Origin: Puniceicoccales bacterium Verruco_02
GTDB lineage: Bacteria > Verrucomicrobiota > Verrucomicrobiia > Opitutales > Oceanipulchritudinaceae
NCBI GenBank assembly: GCA_001604585.1
Contig: LVBW01000010.1
Coordinates: forward strand, 1 to 64,000
DNA: 64,000 nucleotides
Direction of reading: 5' to 3'
Shown in pieces: positions 1-8,751 of this stretch. Each line of letters opens with the position of its first letter. Position 1 is the stretch's first letter. A program made the translations under genes and the position numbers. Below the pieces are notes generated by a model. The model did no database searches and was not told where the DNA came from. It saw nothing but the letters and a program-made list of their open reading frames with translations.

Positions 1-30
1 TGTATAAATGCAGACTTGCCTTCTACCTAA

Positions 31-36
31 TATAGT
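31..36 (+). promoter_or_regulatory. Candidate -10 element for the hybrid kinase gene
   Basis: TATAGT lies here in an AT-rich stretch. No convincing -35 can be judged this close to the window edge. A start site near position 43 would leave only about 8 nt before the GTG at 51, so the element favours the ATG at 117 as the start of the kinase gene. Confidence 0.35.
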
Positions 37-116
37 GTGTTAACAGAACAGTGCGGTTGAAGAACTCAGCCGGTCCTCTCTGTCCTCCCGGTACATTTCC
101 CCTTTCCACAAGCGAC

Positions 117-2357
117 ATGTCTGATAAGTGCCGCAGCTCAGTGCTCAACGTTGCTCTTGATATCGGAGACGCCAGGTCATCTGGCCGCATCTGCGAGATG
201 TTGAACAATTCCGGCGCTGGCAAATGGTTGGTGAGTCTGGCATACTCCGGGGAAGTTCATGGCAGGCCCGATGCCATGCTGCTCGTTCATCCCGATGCCG
301 ACTGGGCACAGGTGCTTACAAGCGCCAAAGCCCGCTGGCAGGGCATTCCTCTTTACATCGCAGTCCGTGCCCCCTTCCCGGAAAAGGACATGAGTCTTGC
401 CGTGGAAAAAGGCGCCGCAAAGGTGTTACCCTTTGCCGACGAGGCGCAGATGCTGCGCTCCATAGTGACCCAGCTCGAGAGCATGGTGCAGGAGACGGAA
501 CAACTTGAAACGCCAGCCGCTCCGGCAGAGGCCCCGGCGGCGACTCTGGACCCGGTCCCGGAGGCAAGTCCTGCGCCTGTACCTGCCGAGGAGGCCCCAG
601 AGCCTGTCGAAGCCCCGCCCATTTCCGCAAGTCCCGCACCCGAGGCCGCTCCGCTCCCCGAAGCTCCTGCCGCAAATAACGAAGCTGAAAAAAGCGTATC
701 TCTGCCCCGGACGAGTGCGGAGGCAGCGCCAGCAGAAGCTGTGCAGAAACCTTTTGATGAAGCCGCGCCAGCGCAGACTCTGCCAGCCGAATGCCCCCTG
801 TCTTCGTCAGCCACGTACAACTACGGCCTGATGTTGCCCTGTGCCGTGGTGGTAATTAAGCTGGATCGCAAGGTGGTGTTCTGGAACGACTCTGCCGAGG
901 CGCTCTTTGGCAGAAGCCTTGCGCAGGTAAACGGGCAGCCCGCGGCGCAGGCTTTGGGCGTGGATGAAGAATTTGTCAGTGCCCTTGTTGACTGCAAGGA
1001 CGCTAGCAAGTCAGGCGAAATCCGTATCAAGCGCAGCGAGGCCGAGGACATGGTGTGTCAGTGGCGCGCCCGTCCATGCAGCTGTAGCGAGGGAGTGGTA
1101 GTCGTGTTCGACGACATCACAAGCCGTGTTCAGGTCGAGCATGAGCTGCGCGAGGCAATCCGCGCCGCAGACGCCGCCTTCCGCGCCAAGAGCGAGTTTC
1201 TCGCCGTGATGAGCCATGAGATACGCACTCCGATGAATTCCATAATAGGCTTCACGGAGCTGCTTTTGGACACCCCCGTGGACAAGCGCCAGCGCGACTA
1301 CATGGAGATTGTCCGCGCCAACGGCATCACCCTTCTGGAGCTTATCAACAACGTCTTGGAGTTCTCCCGCATCGAGTCCGGCAAGGTGGAGGTGCAGCTT
1401 GCGCCTGTGGACCTTTCCGAACTTGTCGCCGGAGTCATCGACTCGATGTGGGTAGAGGCCTCGCGCAAGGGTATCGAGCTTTTCTCGCGCATACAGGACG
1501 AGGTGCCGCAGAAAGTCATGGCCGTCGAGCTGGAGCTTCGCCGCATATTGCTCAATCTTGTAAGCAACGGCGTCAAGTTCACCGATCATGGCGCCGTGCA
1601 GGTCATCGTTCAGGTGCTCTTCTCCGAGGAGAAGCACTTCCTGCTCTTCCAGGTTAGCGACACGGGCATAGGTATAGATCCCGCCAAGGCCGACCGCCTC
1701 TTCAAGACTTTCAGTCAGGTGGACAGCTCTTCCACTCGCCGCTACGGGGGCACGGGCCTCGGCCTTGCAATAAGCAAGAAGCTTTGCGAGTCGATGGGCG
1801 GGCGCATGTGGATGCAGTCCACGCCCGGCAAAGGGTCCACCTTTTACTTCACAATGCCCCTCATCACGGTGGACCATGCCCAGTTGCCCAAGCCGAGCAA
1901 CACGGGCAGGACCATCAATGCCGACACCGGACCCCGCCCGCCTGAGACAGACCGCGCCCTGCGCATCCTCGTGGCCGAGGACGAGCCGATGAACCAGCTC
2001 CTTGTGAAGCGTTTCCTCGCCAAACTAGGCCAGAGTTGCGACCTTGCCAACAACGGCAGGGAGGCGGTGCAGAAGCTGGCACAGAACACGTACGATCTTG
2101 TGCTCATGGACGTGCAGATGCCTGAGATGGACGGCATCAACGCGGCAAAACAGGTGCGCTCGGGCGTATGCGGGGACCATCACAAGGGCGTTTACATCTG
2201 CGCACTGACGGCCTACGCCATGGCGGGCGACCACGAACGCTGCATCGACGCGGGCATGAACGACTACCTCTCCAAGCCGCTCACCCTGCCTTCGCTTCGC
2301 CGAGCCATCGAGCGCGCCGCAGAGCAGCTTTCCGGCGGCAAGAACCAGTCGCGCTAG
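117..2357 (+). CDS. Hybrid sensor histidine kinase with PAS and receiver domains
   Basis: A soluble two-component hybrid kinase of 746 residues; no membrane segment is visible. In order: a receiver-like N-terminal domain (about 1-115) with no clear phospho-acceptor Asp; an Ala/Pro/Glu-rich linker (about 120-235); a PAS domain (about 238-345); HisKA with MSHEIRTPMN and phospho-acceptor His367; an ATPase domain with DTGIGID and GGTGLGLAIS; and a C-terminal receiver with LVLMDVQMPEMDG (Asp665) and Lys in LSKPL. Phosphate should pass from His367 to Asp665. No partner regulator is adjacent, so the final target is unknown. An in-frame GTG at 51 would add 22 residues, but the -10-like TATAGT at 31-36 makes the ATG at 117 the better start. 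Confidence 0.85.
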   Translation: MSDKCRSSVLNVALDIGDARSSGRICEMLNNSGAGKWLVSLAYSGEVHGRPDAMLLVHPDADWAQVLTSAKARWQGIPLYIAVRAPFPEKDMSLAVEKGAAKVLPFADEAQMLRSIVTQLESMVQETEQLETPAAPAEAPAATLDPVPEASPAPVPAEEAPEPVEAPPISASPAPEAAPLPEAPAANNEAEKSVSLPRTSAEAAPAEAVQKPFDEAAPAQTLPAECPLSSSATYNYGLMLPCAVVVIKLDRKVVFWNDSAEALFGRSLAQVNGQPAAQALGVDEEFVSALVDCKDASKSGEIRIKRSEAEDMVCQWRARPCSCSEGVVVVFDDITSRVQVEHELREAIRAADAAFRAKSEFLAVMSHEIRTPMNSIIGFTELLLDTPVDKRQRDYMEIVRANGITLLELINNVLEFSRIESGKVEVQLAPVDLSELVAGVIDSMWVEASRKGIELFSRIQDEVPQKVMAVELELRRILLNLVSNGVKFTDHGAVQVIVQVLFSEEKHFLLFQVSDTGIGIDPAKADRLFKTFSQVDSSSTRRYGGTGLGLAISKKLCESMGGRMWMQSTPGKGSTFYFTMPLITVDHAQLPKPSNTGRTINADTGPRPPETDRALRILVAEDEPMNQLLVKRFLAKLGQSCDLANNGREAVQKLAQNTYDLVLMDVQMPEMDGINAAKQVRSGVCGDHHKGVYICALTAYAMAGDHERCIDAGMNDYLSKPLTLPSLRRAIERAAEQLSGGKNQSR

Positions 2358-2367
2358 CGAGTTCGCC

Positions 2368-4176
2368 ATGCCGCAGCTTCCCGTCAGTATGCAGGGAGAC
2401 GCCGCAGTATGCCTTCTGCCCCGCCCGCAGGGCATGGCTGTTCGCAGTGCTCCATTCCCGGCCCCGCCAAGGCTTGCTGCCGACTATTCCAATTCCGGGC
2501 CGCTACTGCACGAGGCGGAAACCGCTGTTGCGATATTCGGCGCTGCCGGCGAAGTGGCCATAGACCCGGACGCCGCGTATATCATCCGCTGCGAGTACGA
2601 CGCAGCCCATCAAGACGAGGCATACGGACTGAATATCGGCGAAACGTGTTCCGTGATACTCGCGAGTACTGGCTCGGGCATTCACCGCGCTCTGTCCACA
2701 ATGGCTCAACTGATCATCGGCGGACAGCTCGCGCAGATGGATATAGAGGACCGCCCCCTTCTGGCCCGTCGCGGCTACATGCTCGACATCAGCCGCGACC
2801 GCGTGCCCGCCCGCCGCACCCTGCTGCACATCCTGAACGCCCTCTGGCTATGCAAATACAACGAGCTTCAGCTCTATGTGGAACACACCTTCGCCTTTGC
2901 CGGGCATGAAGAGGTGTGGCGGGACGCCTCGCCCCTGCGTGCCGATGACATCCGCTGGCTGGAGGACCAGTGCGCGGCAAGGGGTATGGAGCTGGTGCCC
3001 AACCTCAACAGCCTCGGCCACTTCGGGCGCTGGCTGAAGCACCCTCGGTACGGCCACCTGTCCGAATGCCCCGATGGCATCACTTTGCCCAATGGCCGCG
3101 TGATGCCCCCTGGCGGGACTACGCTGGCCCCCGGAGGGGAGGCGCTGGCCTTCCTCGACAGCCTGTACGCACAGTATCTGCCCCTCTTTGCCAGCGGGAT
3201 CTTCAACGCGGGCCTCGACGAACCCTGGGAACTGGGCCTTGGCCGCAGCCGTGCGGAGTGCGAGGCGAGGAGCAGGCACAGCGTGTATCTTGACCACCTG
3301 CGCGCCGTGGCTTCCCTAGCGGATAAGTACGGGAAAAAACTACAATTCTGGGCCGACATCGTGCTTGAGGCCCCCGAGCGAGTCCCGGAGCTGCCGCCGG
3401 AGGCCACGGGAATGATCTGGGGCTACGAGGCCGGGCACCCCTTTGCAGAGCATTGCGCGGCATTTGCGCGGGCGGGGCTTCCATTTGTGGTCTGCCCCGG
3501 CACCACGGGCTGGAACAGCATCGCAGGCCGCTGGCAGAACGCCCGTGCCAACATTGCCGAGGCAGTCCGCAGCGCCGTGGCGGAAAAGGGAAGGGGCGTC
3601 CTTCTTACCGACTGGGGCGACAACGGCCACCATCAGGCCCTGCCAGTGAGCCTGCCGCCGCTATTGCACTGCGCCCAGCTAGCATGGAACGGCAACGAAG
3701 TGCCGGACGTGGACATCGCCGCCGCGCTCGACCGCATTGTACTTCGCGACGAAGCGGGCGTCTGCGGCGAGGCTCTGCTCTCGCTGGGCAGCCTTGGCGA
3801 ACGTCACTTCGCGCTGCGCCTGCACAACTGTTCGCCGCTCTGGAGGCTGCTCTTTAGCCCGGCTGCTGAACAGCCCTCGCTGTTGCCGCCCGGTGATGCC
3901 GCGAACATCCCGGCCGCCCGTTCGGAACTGGAGGGCCTGCTGGCCGCTATCGCCCGTGCAGAGCCGAAGGGAATGGGCGGGGCGCTCGTTCGCAGCGAGC
4001 TGGAGCTGACGGCGGAGCTGCTCCTGCTGGCCTTGGACAGGGGCGTGGGCATGGTGGAGGCCGGGCGTCACAAGGCCCTTTGCGACAGCTTCGAGGAACT
4101 CTGGCTCATGCGCAGCGAACGTGGAGGCCTGAAGGACAGCCTGTCGCGCCTAGGCCGATCTGCTCTCGAATCCTGA
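2368..4176 (+). CDS. Glycoside hydrolase family 20-like beta-N-acetylhexosaminidase
   Basis: Predicted to release N-acetylhexosamine from glycans. The 602-residue protein has a GH20-type barrel: a strand with RRGYMLDISRDRVP (about residue 130), then NELQLYVEHTFAF, then the presumed catalytic acid pair Asp284-Glu285 in NAGLDEPWELG. The classical GH20 motif is HxGGDE, so this belongs to a divergent branch. There is no signal peptide, which points to a cytoplasmic enzyme acting on imported or recycled sugars, for example cell-wall turnover products. It starts 10 nt after the kinase stop and may be co-transcribed with it. Family assignment is fairly firm; the substrate is inferred. Confidence 0.75.
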   Translation: MPQLPVSMQGDAAVCLLPRPQGMAVRSAPFPAPPRLAADYSNSGPLLHEAETAVAIFGAAGEVAIDPDAAYIIRCEYDAAHQDEAYGLNIGETCSVILASTGSGIHRALSTMAQLIIGGQLAQMDIEDRPLLARRGYMLDISRDRVPARRTLLHILNALWLCKYNELQLYVEHTFAFAGHEEVWRDASPLRADDIRWLEDQCAARGMELVPNLNSLGHFGRWLKHPRYGHLSECPDGITLPNGRVMPPGGTTLAPGGEALAFLDSLYAQYLPLFASGIFNAGLDEPWELGLGRSRAECEARSRHSVYLDHLRAVASLADKYGKKLQFWADIVLEAPERVPELPPEATGMIWGYEAGHPFAEHCAAFARAGLPFVVCPGTTGWNSIAGRWQNARANIAEAVRSAVAEKGRGVLLTDWGDNGHHQALPVSLPPLLHCAQLAWNGNEVPDVDIAAALDRIVLRDEAGVCGEALLSLGSLGERHFALRLHNCSPLWRLLFSPAAEQPSLLPPGDAANIPAARSELEGLLAAIARAEPKGMGGALVRSELELTAELLLLALDRGVGMVEAGRHKALCDSFEELWLMRSERGGLKDSLSRLGRSALES

Positions 4177-4200
4177 GCGTCGGTCCATATTTACGTTCTT

Positions 4201-4228
4201 TTGAAACGACATGTGCGCCAAATATGTT
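4201..4228 (+). promoter_or_regulatory. Predicted sigma-70 promoter for UDP-glucose dehydrogenase
   Basis: TTGAAA at 4201-4206 and TATGTT at 4223-4228, separated by 16 nt, lie in the only AT-rich stretch between the hexosaminidase and ugd. Transcription would begin near 4235 and leave a leader of about 59 nt. Confidence 0.5.
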
Positions 4229-4293
4229 ATGAACATTCGTAGGCATGGCCCCTGAGGCCGGGCACTTGTACAATCACACACAAAATCCCCCCC

Positions 4294-5661
4294 ATGAACA
4301 TTTGCTGCATCGGAGCAGGTTACGTCGGCGGCCCCACGATGGCCATGATCGCCCACAAGTGCCCGGATATCCGGGTGAACGTCGTGGACATCAACGCGGC
4401 GCGCATAGCGGCGTGGAACAGCGACGAGCTGCCCGTTTACGAGCCTGGCCTGTTGGAGATTGTGAAAGGAGCCAGAGGGCGGAATCTCTTCTTCTCGACC
4501 GATGTGGACGGGGGCATTGTCGGGGCGGACCTCATCTTCATGTGCCTGCCCACCCCCACCAAGAGCTACGGCGAGGGTGCCGGCAGCGCGGCGGACATGA
4601 CCTACATCGAGATAAGCGCCCGCCGCATCGCAGAGCTTGCCAAGGGCAACAAGATAATCGTCGAAAAGAGCACCGTGCCCGTGCGCACGGCCGAGACGAT
4701 ACGCCGCATCCTCGACGCACCCGGCAGCGGGGCGACATTTCAGGTGCTGTCCAACCCGGAGTTCCTCGCGGAAGGCACAGCCGTTGCAGACCTCGAAAAC
4801 CCGGACCGCGTGCTCATCGGCGCGGAACAGACCCCCGAGGGGCAGAAGGCTCTTCAGACTCTCGTGGACATATACGCCCGCTGGGTGCCGCGCGATAACA
4901 TCATCACCACCCGCCTTTGGTCCAGCGAGCTGTCCAAGCTGACGGCCAATGCCTTCCTCGCCCAGCGCATATCTTCGATAAACGCCATGAGCGCCGTCTG
5001 CGAGGCCTCCGGCGCGGACGTTCAGGAGGTGGCGAGGGCCATCGGCAAGGACAAGCGCATAGGGCCATACTTCTTGCACGCGAGCGTTGGCTTTGGCGGC
5101 TCCTGCTTCCAGAAGGACGTGCTGAACCTCGTCTATCTATGCGAGGCGTTCAACCTGCCCGAGGTGGCCGAGTACTGGCGGCAGGTCGTCAAGATGAACG
5201 ACTACCAGCGCCGCCGCTTCGCCCGCAAGGTGTTGCACAAGCTCTTCAGCACTGTCAGCGGCAAGCGCATCGCGGTCTTCGGCTTCGCCTTCAAGCGCGA
5301 CACCAACGACACGCGAGAGTCCAGCGCCATCTACATATGCCGCGATCTGCTTGAGGAGCGCGCAAAGCTGGCCATATACGACCCCAAGGTGGAGGCAGCG
5401 CAGATATTCAAGGATCTGGGTCGCAAGGAGGGCGATGCGTCCATAGAGATTTGCGCCGACCAGTATGAGGCCGCTGCGAATGCCGACGCCGTGCTTATCC
5501 TCACCGAATGGGAGCAGTTCCGCTCCAAGAACATGGACTACGCAAAGGTGTACGAGCTGATGCGTAAGCCTGCCTTCCTCTTTGACGGGCGCAACCTTAC
5601 AGACCTAAGCCAGATGCGTGCAATCGGCTTCAACGCCGAGGGTATAGGCAAGGGCCTTTGA
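4294..5661 (+). CDS. ugd: UDP-glucose 6-dehydrogenase, animal-like type
   Basis: Oxidises UDP-glucose to UDP-glucuronate with two NAD+ in the cytoplasm. The 455-residue protein has an N-terminal Rossmann fold ([16 protein letters not shown]), the central [11 protein letters not shown] motif, the catalytic cysteine in [10 protein letters not shown] (Cys271) and the C-terminal UDP-binding domain. The GGPTMAMIA wording and the length resemble the eukaryotic-type enzyme rather than the shorter enterobacterial Ugd (from memory of the family). UDP-glucuronate is the substrate of the UDP-xylose synthase encoded at 17545-18477, so the two should act in sequence to supply nucleotide sugars for surface polysaccharides. 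A promoter lies upstream at 4201. Confidence 0.93.
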   Translation: MNICCIGAGYVGGPTMAMIAHKCPDIRVNVVDINAARIAAWNSDELPVYEPGLLEIVKGARGRNLFFSTDVDGGIVGADLIFMCLPTPTKSYGEGAGSAADMTYIEISARRIAELAKGNKIIVEKSTVPVRTAETIRRILDAPGSGATFQVLSNPEFLAEGTAVADLENPDRVLIGAEQTPEGQKALQTLVDIYARWVPRDNIITTRLWSSELSKLTANAFLAQRISSINAMSAVCEASGADVQEVARAIGKDKRIGPYFLHASVGFGGSCFQKDVLNLVYLCEAFNLPEVAEYWRQVVKMNDYQRRRFARKVLHKLFSTVSGKRIAVFGFAFKRDTNDTRESSAIYICRDLLEERAKLAIYDPKVEAAQIFKDLGRKEGDASIEICADQYEAAANADAVLILTEWEQFRSKNMDYAKVYELMRKPAFLFDGRNLTDLSQMRAIGFNAEGIGKGL

Positions 5662-5774
5662 TTGGGCCGTGTAGTGGCGCGTTTGTAAATGGGCAACTTT
5701 TCCACCCCTCTGGCGGGGCCAAGGGTTGCATTGCGCTCCGGCCCTGACAGTATCCGTGACAAAGGAGCCAAACG

Positions 5775-6266
5775 ATGCCAGCAATTCCCCGCTATGTAAT
5801 CTGCGTCTGCACAGGCAACATCTGCCGCAGCCCCATGGCCGAGGCCCTGCTTCGCCACGCCCTTGCCGCAGAGCCGGAGCCTTTGCGCTCGCTTCAGGTG
5901 ACTAGCGCTGGGGTCAGCGCATGGCCGGGCCAGCCCATATCCTACCACTCTGCGCAGGCCCTGAAGAAGGTGGGCATAGACTTTTCTACGCACAAGAGTC
6001 GGGAGCTTAACGCGGCTATGCTTTCCCGCGCCGAGCTTGTCATATGCATGACGCAGAGCCACCGCAGCGTCATCGAGATGGAATTTCCCGGCAGCAAGGT
6101 TCCGGTTCTTTTGATGCGCGAGCTATTGCCCGGTGCCGAAAGCGCCGAAGTGCCAGACCCCTACGGGGCCGACATGCAGGTGTACGAGGAAACGCGAGAC
6201 GCCATAGTGGAAGCCATCCCCAGCATAGTTAATTACTTGCGCGAGAAGCTGGTCCCCGCTTCCTGA
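5775..6266 (+). CDS. Low-molecular-weight protein-tyrosine phosphatase
   Basis: A 163-residue cytoplasmic phosphatase. The CX5R active-site loop is near the N-terminus (CTGNICRS, Cys12 and Arg18), and the general-acid aspartate is in VPDPYG near residue 128. Such enzymes dephosphorylate tyrosine kinases controlling polysaccharide export, or protein-arginine phosphate. No kinase gene is adjacent, so the substrate is open. The start is supported by a good Shine-Dalgarno sequence, AAAGGAG at 5761-5767, 7 nt before the ATG. It follows ugd in the same direction after 113 nt, which is compatible with a role in exopolysaccharide control. Confidence 0.88.
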   Translation: MPAIPRYVICVCTGNICRSPMAEALLRHALAAEPEPLRSLQVTSAGVSAWPGQPISYHSAQALKKVGIDFSTHKSRELNAAMLSRAELVICMTQSHRSVIEMEFPGSKVPVLLMRELLPGAESAEVPDPYGADMQVYEETRDAIVEAIPSIVNYLREKLVPAS

Positions 6267-6292
6267 ACAGGCAGGTCTGGCCCCTGTCTTTT
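6267..6292 (+). terminator. Weak candidate terminator after the phosphatase gene
   Basis: ACAGG at 6267-6271 pairs with CCTGT at 6283-6287 and is followed by CTTTT. The stem is only 5 bp, so this is tentative. Confidence 0.3.
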
Positions 6293-6389
6293 CGAGGCTT
6301 TGCCGGGTGGCAGAAAGATGTGTTGACAAGCATCCCTTGGCAGGGCGGCATGTATGCTTTCCACCGTAATTCGCAATCACGCAAGAGAC

Positions 6390-7643
6390 ATGAGCATCGA
6401 CTCCTCAAAACTCGCACAGCTCGACCCGGATGTGTTCGTCGCAATGGAGGCCGAAAAGGCCCGGCAGATGGACCATATCGAGCTAATAGCGTCGGAAAAC
6501 TTCACCCTGCCAGCCGTCATGGAAGCCTGCGGCAGCGTGCTCACCAACAAGTATGCGGAAGGGTATCCGGGCAAGCGTTTCTACTCCGGTTGCGAGCATG
6601 TCGATGTGGTGGAGCAGATAGCCATAGATCGTGCCAAGCAGCTTTTCGGTGCCGAACACGCCAACGTGCAGCCGCACTCCGGCTCTCAGGCCAACTTCGG
6701 CGTGTATTCCGCCGTCCTTCAACCCGGCGACCAGCTTCTCACGATGGAGCTTTCCCACGGCGGTCACCTCACGCATGGCAATCCGGTCAATTTCTCGGGC
6801 AAGCTTTACAAGATTGCCCACTATGGGGTTAGCCTCGAAACGGGCCGCATCGACTACGATCAGCTTGAAGCTCAGGCACATGCCGTTAAGCCGAAGATGA
6901 TTACCGTTGGTGCCTCGGCCTATCCGCGCATCATCGACTTTGAGCGCATGTCGAAGATCGCCAAGGATGTTGGCGCATATCTTTTTGCGGACATGGCTCA
7001 CATCGCTGGCCTGGTCGCCACGGGCGAACATCCCAACCCTGTGCCGTACGCCGACTTTGTAACGACGACCACGCACAAAACCCTCCGTGGTCCGCGTGGT
7101 GGTTTGATCCTTTGCAAGGCCGAGTACGCCAAGAAGATCGACAGCGCGGTGTTCCCCGGTGGTCAGGGTGGCCCGCTCATGCACATCATTGCTGGCAAGG
7201 CGGTGTGTTTTGGCGAGGCGCTCAAGCCTTCGTTCAAGGAATATGCAAGGCAGGTGGTGCTGAACTGTCAGGCGATGGCCGATGAACTGGTGAAGCGTGG
7301 CTATGGCCTTCTTAGCGGCGGCACGGACAATCACCTCCTGCTCATCGACCTTCGAAAGAGTCACCCCGATCTTACGGGCAAGCAGGTTCAGGAAGCTCTC
7401 GAAAGGGCCAATATCACGACCAACCGCAACACGGTGCCGGGCGAGACGCGCAGCCCCTTCCAGACGAGCGGTCTGCGCCTTGGTTCCGCTGCCATGACGA
7501 GTCGTGGTTTCACGCCCGAGGATTTCCGCAAGACGGCGGAGGCCATCGACATGGTGATCAATAACATTGCCGACGAGGCCGTGATTGCCAAGGCGCGCGA
7601 CATTGCCACCGCCCTCTGCAAGAGGTACCCGCTCCCCTACTAG
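6390..7643 (+). CDS. glyA: Serine hydroxymethyltransferase
   Basis: Interconverts serine and glycine with tetrahydrofolate, using pyridoxal phosphate, and supplies one-carbon units. From the ATG at 6390 it is 417 residues, the usual bacterial length, with the PLP-binding lysine in [14 protein letters not shown] (Lys230) and typical LIASENFT and [11 protein letters not shown] segments. An in-frame ATG at 6354 would add 12 residues. I prefer 6390 because a weak purine-rich AAGAG lies just before it and the length matches the family. The gene favours C-ending codons, which suits a highly expressed gene. A strong bidirectional hairpin follows. Confidence 0.95.
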   Translation: MSIDSSKLAQLDPDVFVAMEAEKARQMDHIELIASENFTLPAVMEACGSVLTNKYAEGYPGKRFYSGCEHVDVVEQIAIDRAKQLFGAEHANVQPHSGSQANFGVYSAVLQPGDQLLTMELSHGGHLTHGNPVNFSGKLYKIAHYGVSLETGRIDYDQLEAQAHAVKPKMITVGASAYPRIIDFERMSKIAKDVGAYLFADMAHIAGLVATGEHPNPVPYADFVTTTTHKTLRGPRGGLILCKAEYAKKIDSAVFPGGQGGPLMHIIAGKAVCFGEALKPSFKEYARQVVLNCQAMADELVKRGYGLLSGGTDNHLLLIDLRKSHPDLTGKQVQEALERANITTNRNTVPGETRSPFQTSGLRLGSAAMTSRGFTPEDFRKTAEAIDMVINNIADEAVIAKARDIATALCKRYPLPY

Positions 7644-7691
7644 GCATGGCCGGAAGGCCCTGCGCCCGCGCATCCTGCCAGATGCTTTGAT

Positions 7692-7779
7692 GGGGGCTTC
7701 GCCCCCAAGCCGGCGACTGCGTGCGCCTTCCCCTATTACGAAAAACGGCCCTTCACCTTCTGTGGCGAGGGGCCGTTTT
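7692..7779. terminator. Bidirectional terminator between glyA and ppgK
   Basis: Two hairpins lie between the convergent genes. GGGGGC-TTC-GCCCCC spans 7692-7706. A longer stem, AAAACGGCCC at 7742-7751 paired with GGGCCGTTTT at 7770-7779, ends in T-tracts on both strands and should stop transcription from either side. Confidence 0.8.
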
Positions 7780-7804
7780 CTGTTCACGAGGCCGGGCAGG
7801 GCGG

Positions 7805-8554
7805 CTAGTGAATCTCCATGCCTTCGGCGGCTGCTATTGCCGCGCCGACAATGCCCGCCTGATTGCGGAACTGGGCGAACTTCACCGGGGTGCGCGTCGT
7901 GAATATGCCTTCGAACTTTTCGGGCTTCTTGAAGCCGCCCCCGCCAAGGACGAAAAGGTCCGGCCAGAAGAGCGATTCGAGATACTTCAGGTAACGGTCG
8001 AACTGTTCGGCCCAGCGTTTGCGGGAAAGGTGCCTGTCCTTGCGTGCGGGTTCTGCCAGCAGCAGTTCGGCGTCCTCGCCACGGTAACGGATGTGGCCGA
8101 TCTCGCTGTTGGGCACTAGTATGCCCCTGTTGAATAGTGCCGTGCCTATGCCGGTTCCGACAGTCACCATCATTACTAGGCCGTTCACGTCTTTTCCGGC
8201 CCCGAGGCGGATTTCAGCCACTCCGGCTGCGTCCGCATCGTTTATGACGGCCACCGCGGGCACATTGCATGCTTCGCGAAGGGCCGCGCCAAGGTCCACT
8301 CCGATGAGTGAATTGTCGAGGTTGGCAGCCGTGTGGACGACGTTGCCCTTCATTACGCCGGGGTAGCCGCAGCCGATGGGGCCGTTCCAGCCCATCTGCA
8401 CCACCAGCTGGCGCACTGTATCCACAACCGCCTCTGCCGTCGCGGGCTGTGGCGTGGGTATGCGGAAGCGTTCCGTAACCAGCTCTCCGCTGGAGCATTC
8501 AACCACGGCTCCCTTGATTCCGGAGCCGCCGATATCGACGCCTAGGCTTTGCAT
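7805..8554 (-). CDS. ppgK: Polyphosphate glucokinase (ROK family)
   Basis: Phosphorylates glucose to glucose-6-phosphate using polyphosphate or ATP. The 249-residue protein has the N-terminal phosphate-binding signature [18 protein letters not shown], the second phosphate loop [12 protein letters not shown] and the EIGHIRYRG segment expected for the polyphosphate-using branch. It lacks the zinc-binding CxCG cluster of other ROK kinases. Length and spacing match known PpgK proteins. It is transcribed toward glyA and separated from it by the bidirectional terminator. Use of polyphosphate itself is inferred from family resemblance. Confidence 0.88.
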   Translation of the reverse strand: MQSLGVDIGGSGIKGAVVECSSGELVTERFRIPTPQPATAEAVVDTVRQLVVQMGWNGPIGCGYPGVMKGNVVHTAANLDNSLIGVDLGAALREACNVPAVAVINDADAAGVAEIRLGAGKDVNGLVMMVTVGTGIGTALFNRGILVPNSEIGHIRYRGEDAELLLAEPARKDRHLSRKRWAEQFDRYLKYLESLFWPDLFVLGGGGFKKPEKFEGIFTTRTPVKFAQFRNQAGIVGAAIAAAEGMEIH

Positions 8555-8751
8555 CAGGTAACACCTTTAGCACAAGTGCGGCACTTGGCAAGGCAGGGTT
8601 GGTTACGGATTTATTAAATCGCACCCGGATGTACAGGCTGCGCTTGCAAGAATGGGCAGGGCTGGAGAGTATAGTATGCAAGGGGGTCACGCGACAGGGG
8701 AGAAATTCCGCTGCGCCAGCCCGTTTCGTTCTCATCATCCCTGCGCATCCA

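Noticed and set aside
6323-6358. TTGACA followed by TATGCT upstream of glyA as a sigma-70 promoter
   Set aside because: The spacer is 24 nt, too long for a normal promoter.
6483-7787. 434-codon frame antisense to glyA
   Set aside because: It is the mirror of a high-G+C coding gene, with no domain and no start signal.
8644-8675. TTGCAA with TATAGT as a complete promoter for the helicase
   Set aside because: The spacer is 20 nt, so only the TATAGT is used as a hint for the start; a full promoter is not claimed.
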